DNA from: Entrophospora sp. SA101
Lineage: Eukaryota; Glomeromycota; Glomeromycetes; Entrophosporales; Entrophosporaceae
NCBI GenBank assembly: GCA_958430865.1
Contig: CAUDNR010004178.1
Span: forward strand, 125,931 to 142,902
Direction: 5' to 3'
Length of the DNA: 16,972 nucleotides
Below, one piece after another: positions 1-8,089 of this stretch. Each line of letters begins with the position of its first letter. Position 1 is the first letter of the stretch. The notes below the pieces were generated by a model. That model worked only from the letters and a program-made list of their open reading frames with translations, made no database searches and was not told the origin of the DNA. Both the position numbers and the translations under genes were made by a program.

Positions 1-690
1 TATTATAAAATCGAGAAATTTTGCCCCGATCTGCATTATGTAATTTCTTTCCGTTTCTGGCGAATTGCGAATTAATTACTTCGTTTTTTGCGTTTTCATT
101 TATGTTTCTTCTAGCGCCTTAGCTCTTTTTTTAATTCAAACATGGTGTTCTACTAATGCTTAAAATTCTTTCCTGGTATTTAATTACAGTTATTCTTTAT
201 TGGCATTTTACATTTCCTAATTCTTTTCTTTATAACAGTCTCTTTTTTTTTTAATTTTTTCTAGACTTTGTTTTGCAAAACTTTGATCTTATAACGATCA
301 CTTGTTTTGACGTTTCTTCCTTCTTGCATTATTGCAATTGTACTTCCATCAATGATCCTATTATCCAATTCTTTCTTTATTTTCATTCTTTAATTAAAAC
401 TTTCCGAATGTATTATTTTTAGGTCCAGCCCCTTTTTTTTACTATTTTCCGAAGACTCATTCTATTTGAATTGAACAGGTTTATCTAGTCTTCTGGTTCG
501 TTTGTGGATTGTTTATATTTTGTTTTACTAATCATTAATGACTTTGTGCAACTTTTCGGTAATTAAATTTTCCTAGTACTAGGATACTTTTCCGTGACAG
601 GGTTTCTTCCGTATAAAAGGGCCGAATTTTGAATTTTTGAATTTTAGCCTTTTGAATGTTATTAAAATTTTTAAAATAATTTCTTCGATC
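1..690. other. AT-rich stretch without a recognisable gene
   Basis: I see no convincing coding region. The plus strand is T-rich with many short TTTCTT tracts. The only promoter-like signal is a TATAAAAG box at 612-619, followed by GGGCC, but no open reading frame starts downstream on that strand. The minus strand stays open for some distance to the left of the coding repeats at 690-960 and may be a further decayed part of that gene. I could not recognise a product. Confidence 0.5.
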
Positions 691-960
691 TATTTTTCGT
701 CATAACCTTTCTTTAACGCTTCTTTGATTCTAAGGGTATATTTTTCGTCATAGCCTTCCTTGAGCGTTTCTTTGATTATAAAAGTATATTTTTTAGTTAA
801 GTCTTCCTTGAACACTTCGTTGATTTTAAAAGTATAATTTTCTTCGTAGCCTTTCTTGAACGCTTCTGTATTCTAACAGTATAGTTTTTAGTCCTAGCCT
901 TTCTTGATCTCTTGTCCCTTATCATTAGTCATTCTAAAGGTACAACTTTACTTCATTTGC
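690..960 (-). pseudogene. Decayed coding tandem repeat, 48-bp (16-residue) units
   Basis: Five to six copies of a 48-bp unit follow each other, with left edges near 691, 739, 787, 835 and 882. The period equals 16 codons. On the minus strand they read as a 16-residue repeat of the form YTLRIKEALKKGYDEK, with variants such as YTFIIKETLKEGYDEK. The frame is open for 60 codons, 693-872. It is then broken by a stop at 690-692 on one side and on the other by a one-base loss and stop near 873-875. The next unit up, near 882-930, carries two more stops but keeps a recognisable EIKKG core. The frame contains no methionine, so this is an internal piece of a repeat protein that has lost its ends. The charged, regularly spaced residues would suit a helical repeat. 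I do not recognise the family. Confidence 0.6.
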
Positions 961-1218
961 TTTTTATCTCCGGAATTTTACGTCTAGGCTTCTTCAACCA
1001 TTAATTATATAGTATATGATAATAATACTATAAACTCTTCAGCAAAGGATATGAGAATCCGTTTGCAAACTATAGTCCTGTTCTCGTCGCCAAATGCAAG
1101 CGAATAAATACCAGTTACCAACTCATGACGTGCCCAATAAATATATGTAAAAAAAAAATATAAAGCATAAAACCTAGAGATGGGCAGATCAGTACTATAC
1201 GTATAGTGCGTATAGTTC
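961..1218. other. Non-coding stretch with a 14-bp palindrome
   Basis: No gene is visible. A perfect 14-bp palindrome, ACTATACGTATAGT, lies at 1194-1207 and its right half is partly repeated just after it. It may mark an old element edge or be a chance AT-rich dyad. Confidence 0.35.
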
Positions 1219-1221
1219 TAG

Positions 1222-1428
1222 AAAAATATAGTAGTAAATGTAAATCAATTCCTGTTTAGGTTATTACCAAATAATAGATGTGATGTCGGTCGCGTTTACT
1301 TCGTCGAAAATTATTTCATCCTCGAGCCAGAGACCGAACGAGTTAGATGTAAGGAGTGTGGGGAGTTAGTTAAGAAATTAAGTGAAGAAAGCGGGGTGTG
1401 TGGGAAGTGTGAGGAGAAATTTGTTTAA
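1222..1428 (+). CDS. Possible 3' exon encoding a small zinc-ribbon tail
   Basis: The frame is open from 1222 to a TAA at 1426-1428 but has no methionine, so if real it is a terminal exon. A plausible acceptor is CCTGTTTAG ending at 1259. The last part reads as two Cys pairs, RCKECGEL then GVCGKC, separated by about 16 residues. That is the pattern of a small zinc ribbon. The codons are visibly less AT-rich than the surroundings. The preceding residues (about 1282-1350) read VGRVYFVENYFILEPETERV. The exon lies inside a 21-bp perfect inverted repeat (1300-1320 and 1446-1466), so it may be cargo of a mobile element or a host gene fragment caught in one. No matching upstream exon was found. The function is unknown. 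Confidence 0.4.
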   Translation, partial: KNIVVNVNQFLFRLLPNNRCDVGRVYFVENYFILEPETERVRCKECGELVKKLSEESGVCGKCEEKFV

Positions 1429-1542
1429 TGAAGTTTTTTTTTTGTGATGAAATAATTTTCGACGAAATGAACTTTCGACGAAATGAACTTTCGATTAAAT
1501 GGGCGTCGACGAAATGATTGTCGACGAAATGAATCAGACCCA
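1300..1542. mobile_element. Inverted-repeat element with TCGACGAAATGA minisatellite
   Basis: A perfect 21-bp inverted repeat occupies 1300-1320 and 1446-1466. Its right arm leads into four or five degenerate copies of TCGACGAAATGAA at roughly 16-bp spacing (1459-1535), ending with AATCAGACCCA at 1532-1542. A diverged form of that terminus, AATGAATCAAACCCA, recurs at 14728-14742, so the sequence belongs to a dispersed family. The open frame on the minus strand through 1370-1555 is a by-product of the repeat. No transposase is present, so a non-autonomous element is the best reading. The left end is unclear. Confidence 0.45.
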
Positions 1543-1685
1543 TTTTGGAGAACATTTTAATACTTCAAATACTTGGTGTACAGATAAATTACAACATAAT
1601 TGAAAATTTCATCAAAGAAGCTGATGAAAATTTTATTGAAGAATCAAATAAAAATGAAAGCAGTTTTGATTTTTGTAATATTTAA
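1543..1685 (+). pseudogene. C-terminal exon fragment of an unidentified gene
   Basis: Directly after the mobile-element terminus the plus strand reads open to a TAA at 1683-1685. The residues are typical of a fungal protein C-terminus: about 17 ordinary residues ending in VQINYNIIENF, then an acidic tail IKEADENFIEESNKN, then ESSFDFCNI and the stop. Codon use matches the intact genes of this window, with A or T in third positions and little low-complexity sequence. No start or upstream exon is visible, because the repeat element abuts the 5' side. Acidic tails rich in E, N and S are frequent at the ends of the expanded kinase-like proteins of Glomeromycotina, but that link is only an impression. 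Confidence 0.4.
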
Positions 1686-1755
1686 TTCATTCAATAGAAT
1701 TAATTATTCATAAATAAAACCCTAAAAAAGTGTAGGTTGAATAAAGATTTATGCT

Positions 1756-2597
1756 TACAGTGTGTTAAGAAAAAAATGGCGGTGACAAAAAATTGCATAT
1801 CTCAACAATTAGATAACATAATTAAATAAATTTAGATACGTTTGAAAGTTTGTAAAATTAGCTTGTTAAATAAAAAAAATAGACATGATATGCTATTGCC
1901 AATTTTCTGTAAAGCTAATTCATATCTTTTTTTTAAAGCTTTGCAAAATTTTTGTGCCTGAAATTTTAACATGGAAATTTTTAATAATAAGCCTGACACA
2001 AAATATACATAATAATTATACACCAGTTTGTAATGAAAGTTCTGAAGAATATACTGTATATATATAATAATAATACAGTGTATAACAAAAAAAAATTTGG
2101 AAAATTTTATTTGTTTGCTTTTCAATATTGATTGAATAAAAAACGGACAAAAAACATATCAAAAGGAAACTGAAAATCTGAAGTTTCTATTAATATAAAT
2201 TTGATATGAAATTTTTTTTTAATTGCTTTCAATATTAAGCAACAAAGTTAATTTTTGATCCATTAAAAATCTAATTATAAAAATCTGTGAACTCATTTTC
2301 ACTAATTTGCCAGTATTTTTTAGCATTTATGCCTCATTTAATAATTTCACCAAAAATTTTGATGTTTCAATACATAAACATTGTTGAATAATCATCATAT
2401 AACTAACAGAAGGTTTTTAAGTTGAAGCTCTTGTGGGTAAATTTCGAACTTAAAATAATAAACTTTCAGACATACTATTTAATTCAAAATAGCTTCTTAA
2501 TCTTTGTAACAACTTCAGGAATGATCTTTATACAGAAAGGTGTGGTAATTTGCTATTGGAAAGAATTCTTTTCCAATTTTTTTTGTTACACACTGTA
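1756..2597. mobile_element. Tc1/mariner-type non-autonomous element, nested or composite
   Basis: The left end TACAGTGTGTTAAGAAAAAA at 1756 and the right end TTTTTTTTGTTACACACTGTA at 2577-2597 are inverted copies. Both begin with TA, the target-site duplication typical of the Tc1/mariner superfamily. A further copy of the terminus, TACAGTGTATAACAAAAAAA, starts at 2074 and matches the right end over about 30 bp. The span 2074-2597 could therefore be a 524-bp element by itself, next to or inside a first copy at 1756 to about 2058. Open frames inside (1832-2125 minus, 1885-2067 plus) show no DDE/D transposase motifs. The element is best read as a MITE-like derivative. Confidence 0.65.
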
Positions 2598-3130
2598 AAT
2601 GTCTATTTCGTAGAAAGTTAAAGATAGTTGTTCTCCACTTTTGCTGATTCCTAGAAAGCTCTCTAATAAAATTATCTAACCATACTACATATATATATAA
2701 AGAAAAAAATGTTGTTAATGTTTATATAATAATAATAATTGTTTTTAAAAAAAATTTCAAGTACAATTGAGATCTGCCAATATTAATATTAATATTTATT
2801 GATATGAAATACTATAATAATTAAATGTATTCTTTATATGATCACTTTTCAGTATTTTACCCGTTATTATTATGCACCTTATACGCGGAATCATAACATA
2901 CCAGAACTTTTTCAGTATTAGTATTAGTATTAATATGTCACAAATTCCGTAACTTATATACGACTTTTCAGTATTTACAAATTCCGTAAAACGTACCTTT
3001 TCAGCATGTTACAAATTCCTTACTGATTCCGTATTTCACACTAAATTTGAAAAGGGGTAATTTTTCAAAACCGTGTAAGAAATACGTTATTTTCGTATAT
3101 ATCAATATATTTTTAAAAACGTATTCAACG
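2598..3130. repeat. AT-rich stretch with interspersed CTTTTCAGTAT / ACAAATTCCGTA repeats
   Basis: No gene is visible. From about 2840 to 3030 two short words alternate. CTTTTCAGTAT-like copies occur near 2845, 2905, 2965 and 2997. ACAAATTCCGTA-like copies occur near 2940, 2977 and 3010. The copies are 30-60 bp apart and degenerate. Short TATTAG/TATTAA runs lie at about 2780-2800 and 2915-2935. Confidence 0.4.
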
Positions 3131-3159
3131 TTAATTGCGTATTTTATTTTTCATAGGGA

Positions 3160-3415
3160 TGAGGGTATTCAATAAAAAAATAAAAAACAATAATTCATTT
3201 ATTTATTACATGGACATGGATGGTATTCTTCAACTAAATGAGACAGAAAAGGTGATTCAAATTTGCATATCCAATATTTATAATTATTATTATATTCAAA
3301 AAATTTATATTACGAAAAAGAAAAATTATAATTTATTATAGAGGATGAACAGCCTTTTTATATAACAACAAGATATTCAGGAAATAGATTTTGTTGTCAA
3401 AAGTCATTATTTTAG
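3160..3415 (+). CDS. Possible two-exon gene fragment, unknown product
   Basis: An exon beginning at ATG 3160 (or the in-frame ATG at 3210) ends after GILQLNETEK at 3251. A GTGATT donor at 3252 and an AG acceptor at 3342-3343 would remove a 92-nt AT-rich intron. That joins the frame without shift to DEQPFYITTRYSGNRFCCQK and a stop at 3413-3415. The intron length fits the other introns in this window, and the second exon has ordinary protein composition where a chance AT-rich frame would be low-complexity. The donor is not the usual GTAAGT/GTATGT and the first exon is N/K-rich, so the model is weak. No family is recognised. Confidence 0.25.
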
Positions 3416-3523
3416 TGTGCAAATTCAACATTCAAATTTCAAATGAAAAAAATTGTCAAATTGTGAAAAGTTACCTTTGTATTATATCATTATTCAAGAT
3501 ATTTAAAAATAATAGAATTTAAC

Positions 3524-5612
3524 TTATTCAGATAATTCATCTGGTATAGTTAATTCAATCTGTTTAGAATCTACAAAATATTTATCACAAAGAGTGGGAT
3601 ATTGTTAATTTTAAAATTTAAATTAATAAAAATAATGATTGAATGTTAATAATTACCATCATTATTACCAATAATTGTTACTTTATTGGAATTCACAGGT
3701 TGGGGAAGGTTTGTAAAATTTAATAATCTACTAGTATAAACTGCATTTGGATGAAATACTGCAGTAATTGTTGAAGGATCAAATTCTATTTCATCCATCT
3801 TATCAAACTCTTTTTCAATTGATTCATCATTATGCCAAAAATTAATAATCTTAGAAATTTCTTCAGCAGTTGGACGCTTATCTGGATTAGCATCCATGCA
3901 TTTGAATGCTAGTTCAATATAGAATTTTGGTGTGTTGTTTGAGAATACAGGTCTTGCACCTTTACATATTTTCATTGCAAGATATTCATCATGTGCCAAA
4001 TTATTAAATGGTTGTTGACCAGTTGATATTACAGACATCAGAACTCCAAAACTGTATATATCTGATGCCATTGTATATGGTTTCTTTTTTAAAACTTCTG
4101 GTGCAATATATGGTAGTACTCCACATATATCATTTTTGTTTGATGATAATGTTTTAGCTGGGCATGATAACCCTAAGTCTGCAATATATGACCACATATC
4201 TTCTTTTTGAAGAATATTACCACTATGGAGATCATGATGAATAATTTCTTTTTCGTGAATATCTCTTAAACCTTTAATAATATAATAAAAGAATTCTAAT
4301 TTTGTTGTTCCATTTTAAATTTTTAAAATCTTTAGTTAAATAATTTTGAAGGCTTCCATCTTCCATATAATCCATTACAAATATATATTCTTTTGTAATT
4401 GGATCTTGTGTTAATCCATAAATATGAATTATATTTCCATTATCACAAAACTTCATATAATTTTGAAACTAAAATAACAAATAAAATATTTAAATAATAA
4501 CAATAATAATCAATAATATTTAAAAAATCTAAAGTAAATAGAAAAATAAAATAATTTACCTCATTAAGAAATTCATCAGAAATATTCTGTGAATTATGTA
4601 GCTTTTTTAATGCCACAGACCTATTATTACTATGTCCTTTTCCGCGAGTTGTATATTTCTCACCATTTAACCAAGTAGCTTTGTATATAGTTGCAAACCC
4701 ACCTTCACCTACCTTTTTAATATTTGTTAAATCATCATAATAAATCCATAAAAGGTAATATTCATTACCATACCCAATTGCTTTAAGTTGTGTGCTTTTA
4801 ATCAATTCATCTAATGTTTCATTACCACTAGTCCATCCTTCAGTTAATAGCTTTGGATCACATGATTGACACCATGCCTTATAAGTATTATATCTATAAC
4901 AAGTTGGGCATTCCCCATAAAATTCATATCTAATATATGGATCTTCATAATCTTGAAGACTTCCATCTTTCATGTAATCCATTACAAAGATATATTCTTT
5001 TGTAACCAAATCTTGTGTTAATCCATAAATTTTATTTATAAATGATTCGCCATAAAATGTAACATAATTTCTGAACTATATAAAAAAATATTGAATTCAG
5101 AATAATAATCAATAATATTTAAAAAATCTGAAAATAAATAGAAAAATAAAATGATTTACCTCATTAAGAAATTCATCAGAAATATTCTGTGAATTATGTA
5201 GCCTTTTTAATGCCACAGACCTATCTCCACTGGTTCTTTCATTATTATATGTACTTTTACAACCATTTAACCAAGTAGCTTTGTATATAGTTGCAAACCC
5301 AACCTCACCTATTTTTTCAATATTTGTTAAATCATCATAAGGAATCCATTGAAGATAATCATCATTCCGATACTTAGTTGCTTTAAGTTGTGTACTTTTA
5401 ATCAATTCATCTAATTTTTTATTGCCACTAGTCCATCCTTCAGTTAATAGCTTTGGATCACATGTTTGACACCATGTCCAATTGGTGTTATATCTATTGC
5501 AGGTTGGACATTTCCCATATCCTTCATTCCTTTTCTTTGAATATTTATCATCATCATTGTTGTCAGTAGAAGTATTGTCATGATGTTTATTTAGATCCAA
5601 AGTGTTTTCCAT
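3524..5612 (-). CDS. TKL-like protein kinase with duplicated zinc ribbon and N-lobe; frameshifted
   Basis: Predicted serine/threonine (TKL-like) kinase of the family expanded in arbuscular-mycorrhizal fungi. Exons: 5160-5612, 4560-5075, 3657-4468 and 3524-3570; introns 84, 91 and 86 nt. Residues 35-51 form a CPTC...CQTC ribbon, then WTSGN, a P-loop at 101-106 (GEVGF, third Gly replaced) and VALK Lys136. After the hinge region (DYMKDGSLQDY) the chain re-enters, in frame, a second ribbon (Cys207-Cys223), P-loop GEGGF (274-278), VALK Lys308 and the C-lobe: IIHHDLHSGNIL (HRD is HHD), ADLGLS for DFG, PYIAPEVL for APE, DIYSFGVLM. The C-terminus, HPNAVYTSRLL then DDSKQIELTIPDELSE, is family-typical. 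The frame breaks near 4285-4292, in an A-run, so a stop at 4274-4276 would end the protein before the catalytic loop. Either the gene is a recent pseudogene or the base call is wrong. ATG 5612 has a good context (AAAAATGG). Confidence 0.85.
4346..5520 (-). repeat. Internal tandem duplication in the kinase gene (period about 600 bp)
   Basis: Two direct copies, about 4943-5520 and 4346-4924, correspond at an offset of exactly 600 bp through the exon (for example 5161 and 4561, 5281 and 4681, 5461 and 4861). The offset becomes 607 bp beyond the intron, because the introns are 84 and 91 nt. Each copy holds a zinc ribbon, the linker, the kinase N-lobe, the intron and the start of the hinge. The copies are clearly similar but differ at many codons, and the first has lost one P-loop glycine. 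Confidence 0.85.
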
Positions 5613-5635
5613 TTTTAAAAATTATTTGTAGTGTA

Positions 5636-5647
5636 TAATTTGTCAAA
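5636..5647 (-). promoter_or_regulatory. Shared upstream motif TTTGACAAATTA (kinase gene)
   Basis: On the minus strand TTTGACAAATTA lies 24-35 nt upstream of the kinase ATG. The identical 12-mer lies 28-39 nt upstream of the BTB-TLDc ATG (8070-8081). The close match in position suggests a common promoter or transcript-start element. The function is inferred from position only. Confidence 0.35.
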
Positions 5648-5872
5648 ACAAATTTTTTTTTTTAAAGCCACAAATATTTATCACACACAAAATAAAAAAA
5701 TTTTATGACTTGTGTACCTGAATTAGCATTATACAAATAAATCTGGCATGACACCCTAAATAAAGACCATAAAACTGTAATGCTGTAATTATTTACAGTC
5801 TATAATATTGCAAGCGTGCGATCTGAATTATTGGAGTCACCAAATAAAATCACTGTATGCTTGATTAGGGTT
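5648..5872. other. Upstream region of the kinase gene
   Basis: No gene is visible. A short hairpin, CTGTAATTATTTACAG, lies near 5783-5798. The rest is ordinary AT-rich spacer. Confidence 0.4.
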
Positions 5873-6332
5873 CTATTCGAATAAAGTTTATTCGAATTAT
5901 TTGTTTTACTCGTTATTATTATGAATTTGTGTATTCGAATCACATTGAAAGTTTATTCGAATAAAATGGAATAATGAATAGTTCGAAGTAATTCAAAAAT
6001 AAACGAATAAACAAAATAATTTGAATAAAAATAAATAAATGAATAATTTGAATAAAATAATAAATGAATAATAATAATTCGAGTAAAACAAATAATTCGA
6101 ATATTTCAAACAAAATTCAAATAAACAAAATAATTTGAATAGTTCGAATAAAATGAATAAAAGAATAGTTCAAAATAAAATGAATAATTCGATTATATAG
6201 TTTGAATGATTTGATTAAAACGGGTAATTCAAGTAAAACGAACAATTCAAACAAAACAAATAACAAATAAACAAATAGTTTGAATAAACGAATAAACGAA
6301 TGGTTCAAATAAATTGAATAATTTGAACAAAA
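5873..6332. repeat. Degenerate TTCGAATAA / AATAATTTGAATA simple repeat
   Basis: About 460 bp are built from variants of one word, TTCGAATAAA and its reverse complement, with C to T decay in many copies (TTTGAATAA, TTCAAATAA). The first 80 bp contain copies in both orientations, giving dyads around TTCGAA. The later part is mostly one orientation. The minus-strand open frame 6117-6308 is only a reading of this repeat (FELFVLLELP-like) and is not a gene. Confidence 0.7.
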
Positions 6333-6437
6333 ATGAATGATAATGAAAAAGATTTTCCGACATTATCATTGTTGGCAAAAAAATATTTTTGCATTCAATG
6401 GTTGTTCAGTCATGATATCGAAAAAACAATATTTTGA
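6333..6437 (+). pseudogene. hAT-family transposase C-terminal fossil
   Basis: The frame starting at ATG 6333 reads MNDNEKDFPTLSLLAKKYF, then CIQWLFSHDIEKTIF and a stop at 6435-6437. The segment FPTLSLLAKKYF-I matches the conserved start of the hAT C-terminal dimerisation domain, whose usual form is Y/FPTLSxLAxxYLxIPATSVPSERLFSxAG. WLFSHD stands where RLFSDAG is expected, after a short deletion. Only about 34 residues survive and no BED finger or catalytic segment is nearby. It is a dead remnant next to the simple repeat. Confidence 0.55.
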
Positions 6438-6544
6438 AAAGAAACATAGTAATCGTTTAATAATAATAATATCAAAATTCCATCCCATATATTTTCATTT
6501 ACAAAAGTACAGTAATAATATAAGATTGTAAATTTTTGATTATT

Positions 6545-8042
6545 TTATTTCTTATCAATTATTTGAAAAACTTCTAATTCATCATATCTACTACCACCTA
6601 CTATATCGATGTTATTATAAGCAAATGGAGTAGTAGAAATACTACCATCTATGCGAAATAGAATATCACCACCACCACAGCCAAAAATAGGTAAATAAGT
6701 AGGACTACAACAAATTGCATACCGATAATAATAATTATTTTTAACATAGCTAAATTGTGCAGTATTGATATTATCTCTATTGCTTATATTGAATATAAAA
6801 CTTTCGGTTGTTTTTTTATGACCATTTCCATTCCAATTGAGTGGATTATAACCACCGATTATTTGATTTGAATTTTGTATTTTACCAACTACAAGAGTTT
6901 TGTTGATATTGTCACATTTTTGATGAAATGTATTTGCATTCAAACCATTCCTACTACTACCATATAAAAGTTTCAATTCATATTTTACTTCTTTGTATGA
7001 ATTATATGGTGGGTTTTTTTTATCTATCCAACTTGCAAAAAGCAAAGTAAGCTTTTCATCAATTATCATTGATTCAAGCTTTGGAATAAGTTTTATGTTT
7101 CTTGATGCCAATAAATTTAATGCATGTTGTCTACCAGGAAATAAATGATATTGTAATAGGCTGTTCCAGAAAAACTCTGTAAAAAGTTTCTGGTAGGGTA
7201 CAATTTTATTAAAAAAATCATCTTTAGAAATATCCTGAAATCTTATTAAAGAAATAAATTCCTTTATTGTGTTGCCTATATCAACAAAATTTTGTGGTGA
7301 CCAACTTTTCAGGTCATTATTATTGGTTTCTGGATGTCTTGATAATCCCCATTTAAGAACATTTTCCCAAATAACTATTTCGTCAACAGAAAAGTCCTCT
7401 TTTTTGAGAATTTCTAATAGAATTGGTTTTTCTAATGACTCAAATTCACTTGACTGAAATAATTTTTCACTATATTTACTAAATTCTTTTAGACAGTTAT
7501 TTTTCAATTCCTTAAATTTTTCATTTGAATAAATCATTTGTAGAATTTTGACTGGATTTTCTTTTATATAATCTTCGTGTTTTTTAATAAAACAATTCAT
7601 TGTATATTCATAAAGTGATTCAAGACCAAGTTCATCAGCTGCGATTAATATTTCTAATATATCAACTCCAGTAAAATTGTCTAATTCAATCTTACATGTA
7701 TATAAAAATCTTTTAAAAATAAATAATAATTATCATATATTCAATAATGAATTAATAAATAAATTAATATAATAGTAGTTTAATATAAACTTACTTTAGA
7801 ATATTCTTGAAAAGTTGCTCATTAATACTGGCCTTTTTAACAATATAATAGCCATTTTCTTTTGTTGCATTACTTAATGCAATGTTAAAAAATGGACAAT
7901 GAGTACATATGACAGATGCATGTGCATGAATTTCCTTTATGTTTGGTTCTACACCTACATATATTTTTACATCATAAAAATCTTCTGTATTTAATAATCT
8001 TTCATTTTCATTAAAATATTTTTCTAATATTGTTGACTCCAT
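6545..8042 (-). CDS. BTB-BACK-TLDc domain protein
   Basis: Two exons (7795-8042 and 6545-7709) are joined by an 85-nt intron with a GTAAGT donor and a TTTAAAAG acceptor, giving 470 residues with an intact frame. Residues about 20-115 are a BTB/POZ fold: DFYDVKIYVG, then HAHASVICTHCPFFNIAL, then FKNILKFLYTCKIEL across the splice, and LEILIAADELGLESL. Residues about 134-225 form a BACK helical region (NPVKILQMIYSNEKFKEL...VIWENVLKWGL). Residues about 295-470 are a TLDc domain with its hallmarks: SMIIDEKLTLLFASWID, LLYGSSRNG, FHQKCD, IIGGYNPLNW, ESFIF, and ELEVFQI at the end. In this family BTB/BACK normally recruits Cullin-3 and the C-terminal domain (TLDc here) supplies specificity; substrates are unknown. 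ATG 8042 is chosen because the open frame further upstream has only TTG codons, and the context (AAAATGG) is good. Confidence 0.93.
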
Positions 8043-8069
8043 TTTTTTTGTTTTCAAAAAGAAAAAAAT

Positions 8070-8081
8070 TAATTTGTCAAA
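8070..8081 (-). promoter_or_regulatory. Shared upstream motif TTTGACAAATTA (BTB-TLDc gene)
   Basis: This is the same 12-mer as upstream of the kinase gene, here 28-39 nt before ATG 8042. It is the only long word I could find shared by the two upstream regions apart from A/T runs. Confidence 0.35.
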
Positions 8082-8089
8082 CAACAATT

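Noticed and set aside
1370..1555. Open frame on the minus strand, 61 residues
   Set aside because: It reads the TCGACGAAATGA minisatellite and inverted-repeat arm and has no independent coding character.
1832..2125. Open frames on both strands inside the Tc1/mariner-type element
   Set aside because: No transposase motifs. They are rich in F, I, Y and N as expected from AT-rich non-coding DNA, and the minus-strand frame runs across the internal terminus at 2074.
6117..6308. Hydrophobic minus-strand frame resembling a membrane protein
   Set aside because: It is only the translation of the TTCGAATAA simple repeat.
7269..7457. Plus-strand open frame, 62 residues
   Set aside because: It lies antisense to the well-supported BACK region of the BTB-TLDc gene.
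8043..8087. Longer N-terminus for the BTB-TLDc protein
   Set aside because: The extension begins with TTG and encodes a K/F-rich stretch from the leader. ATG 8042 has good context and the BTB fold begins shortly after it.
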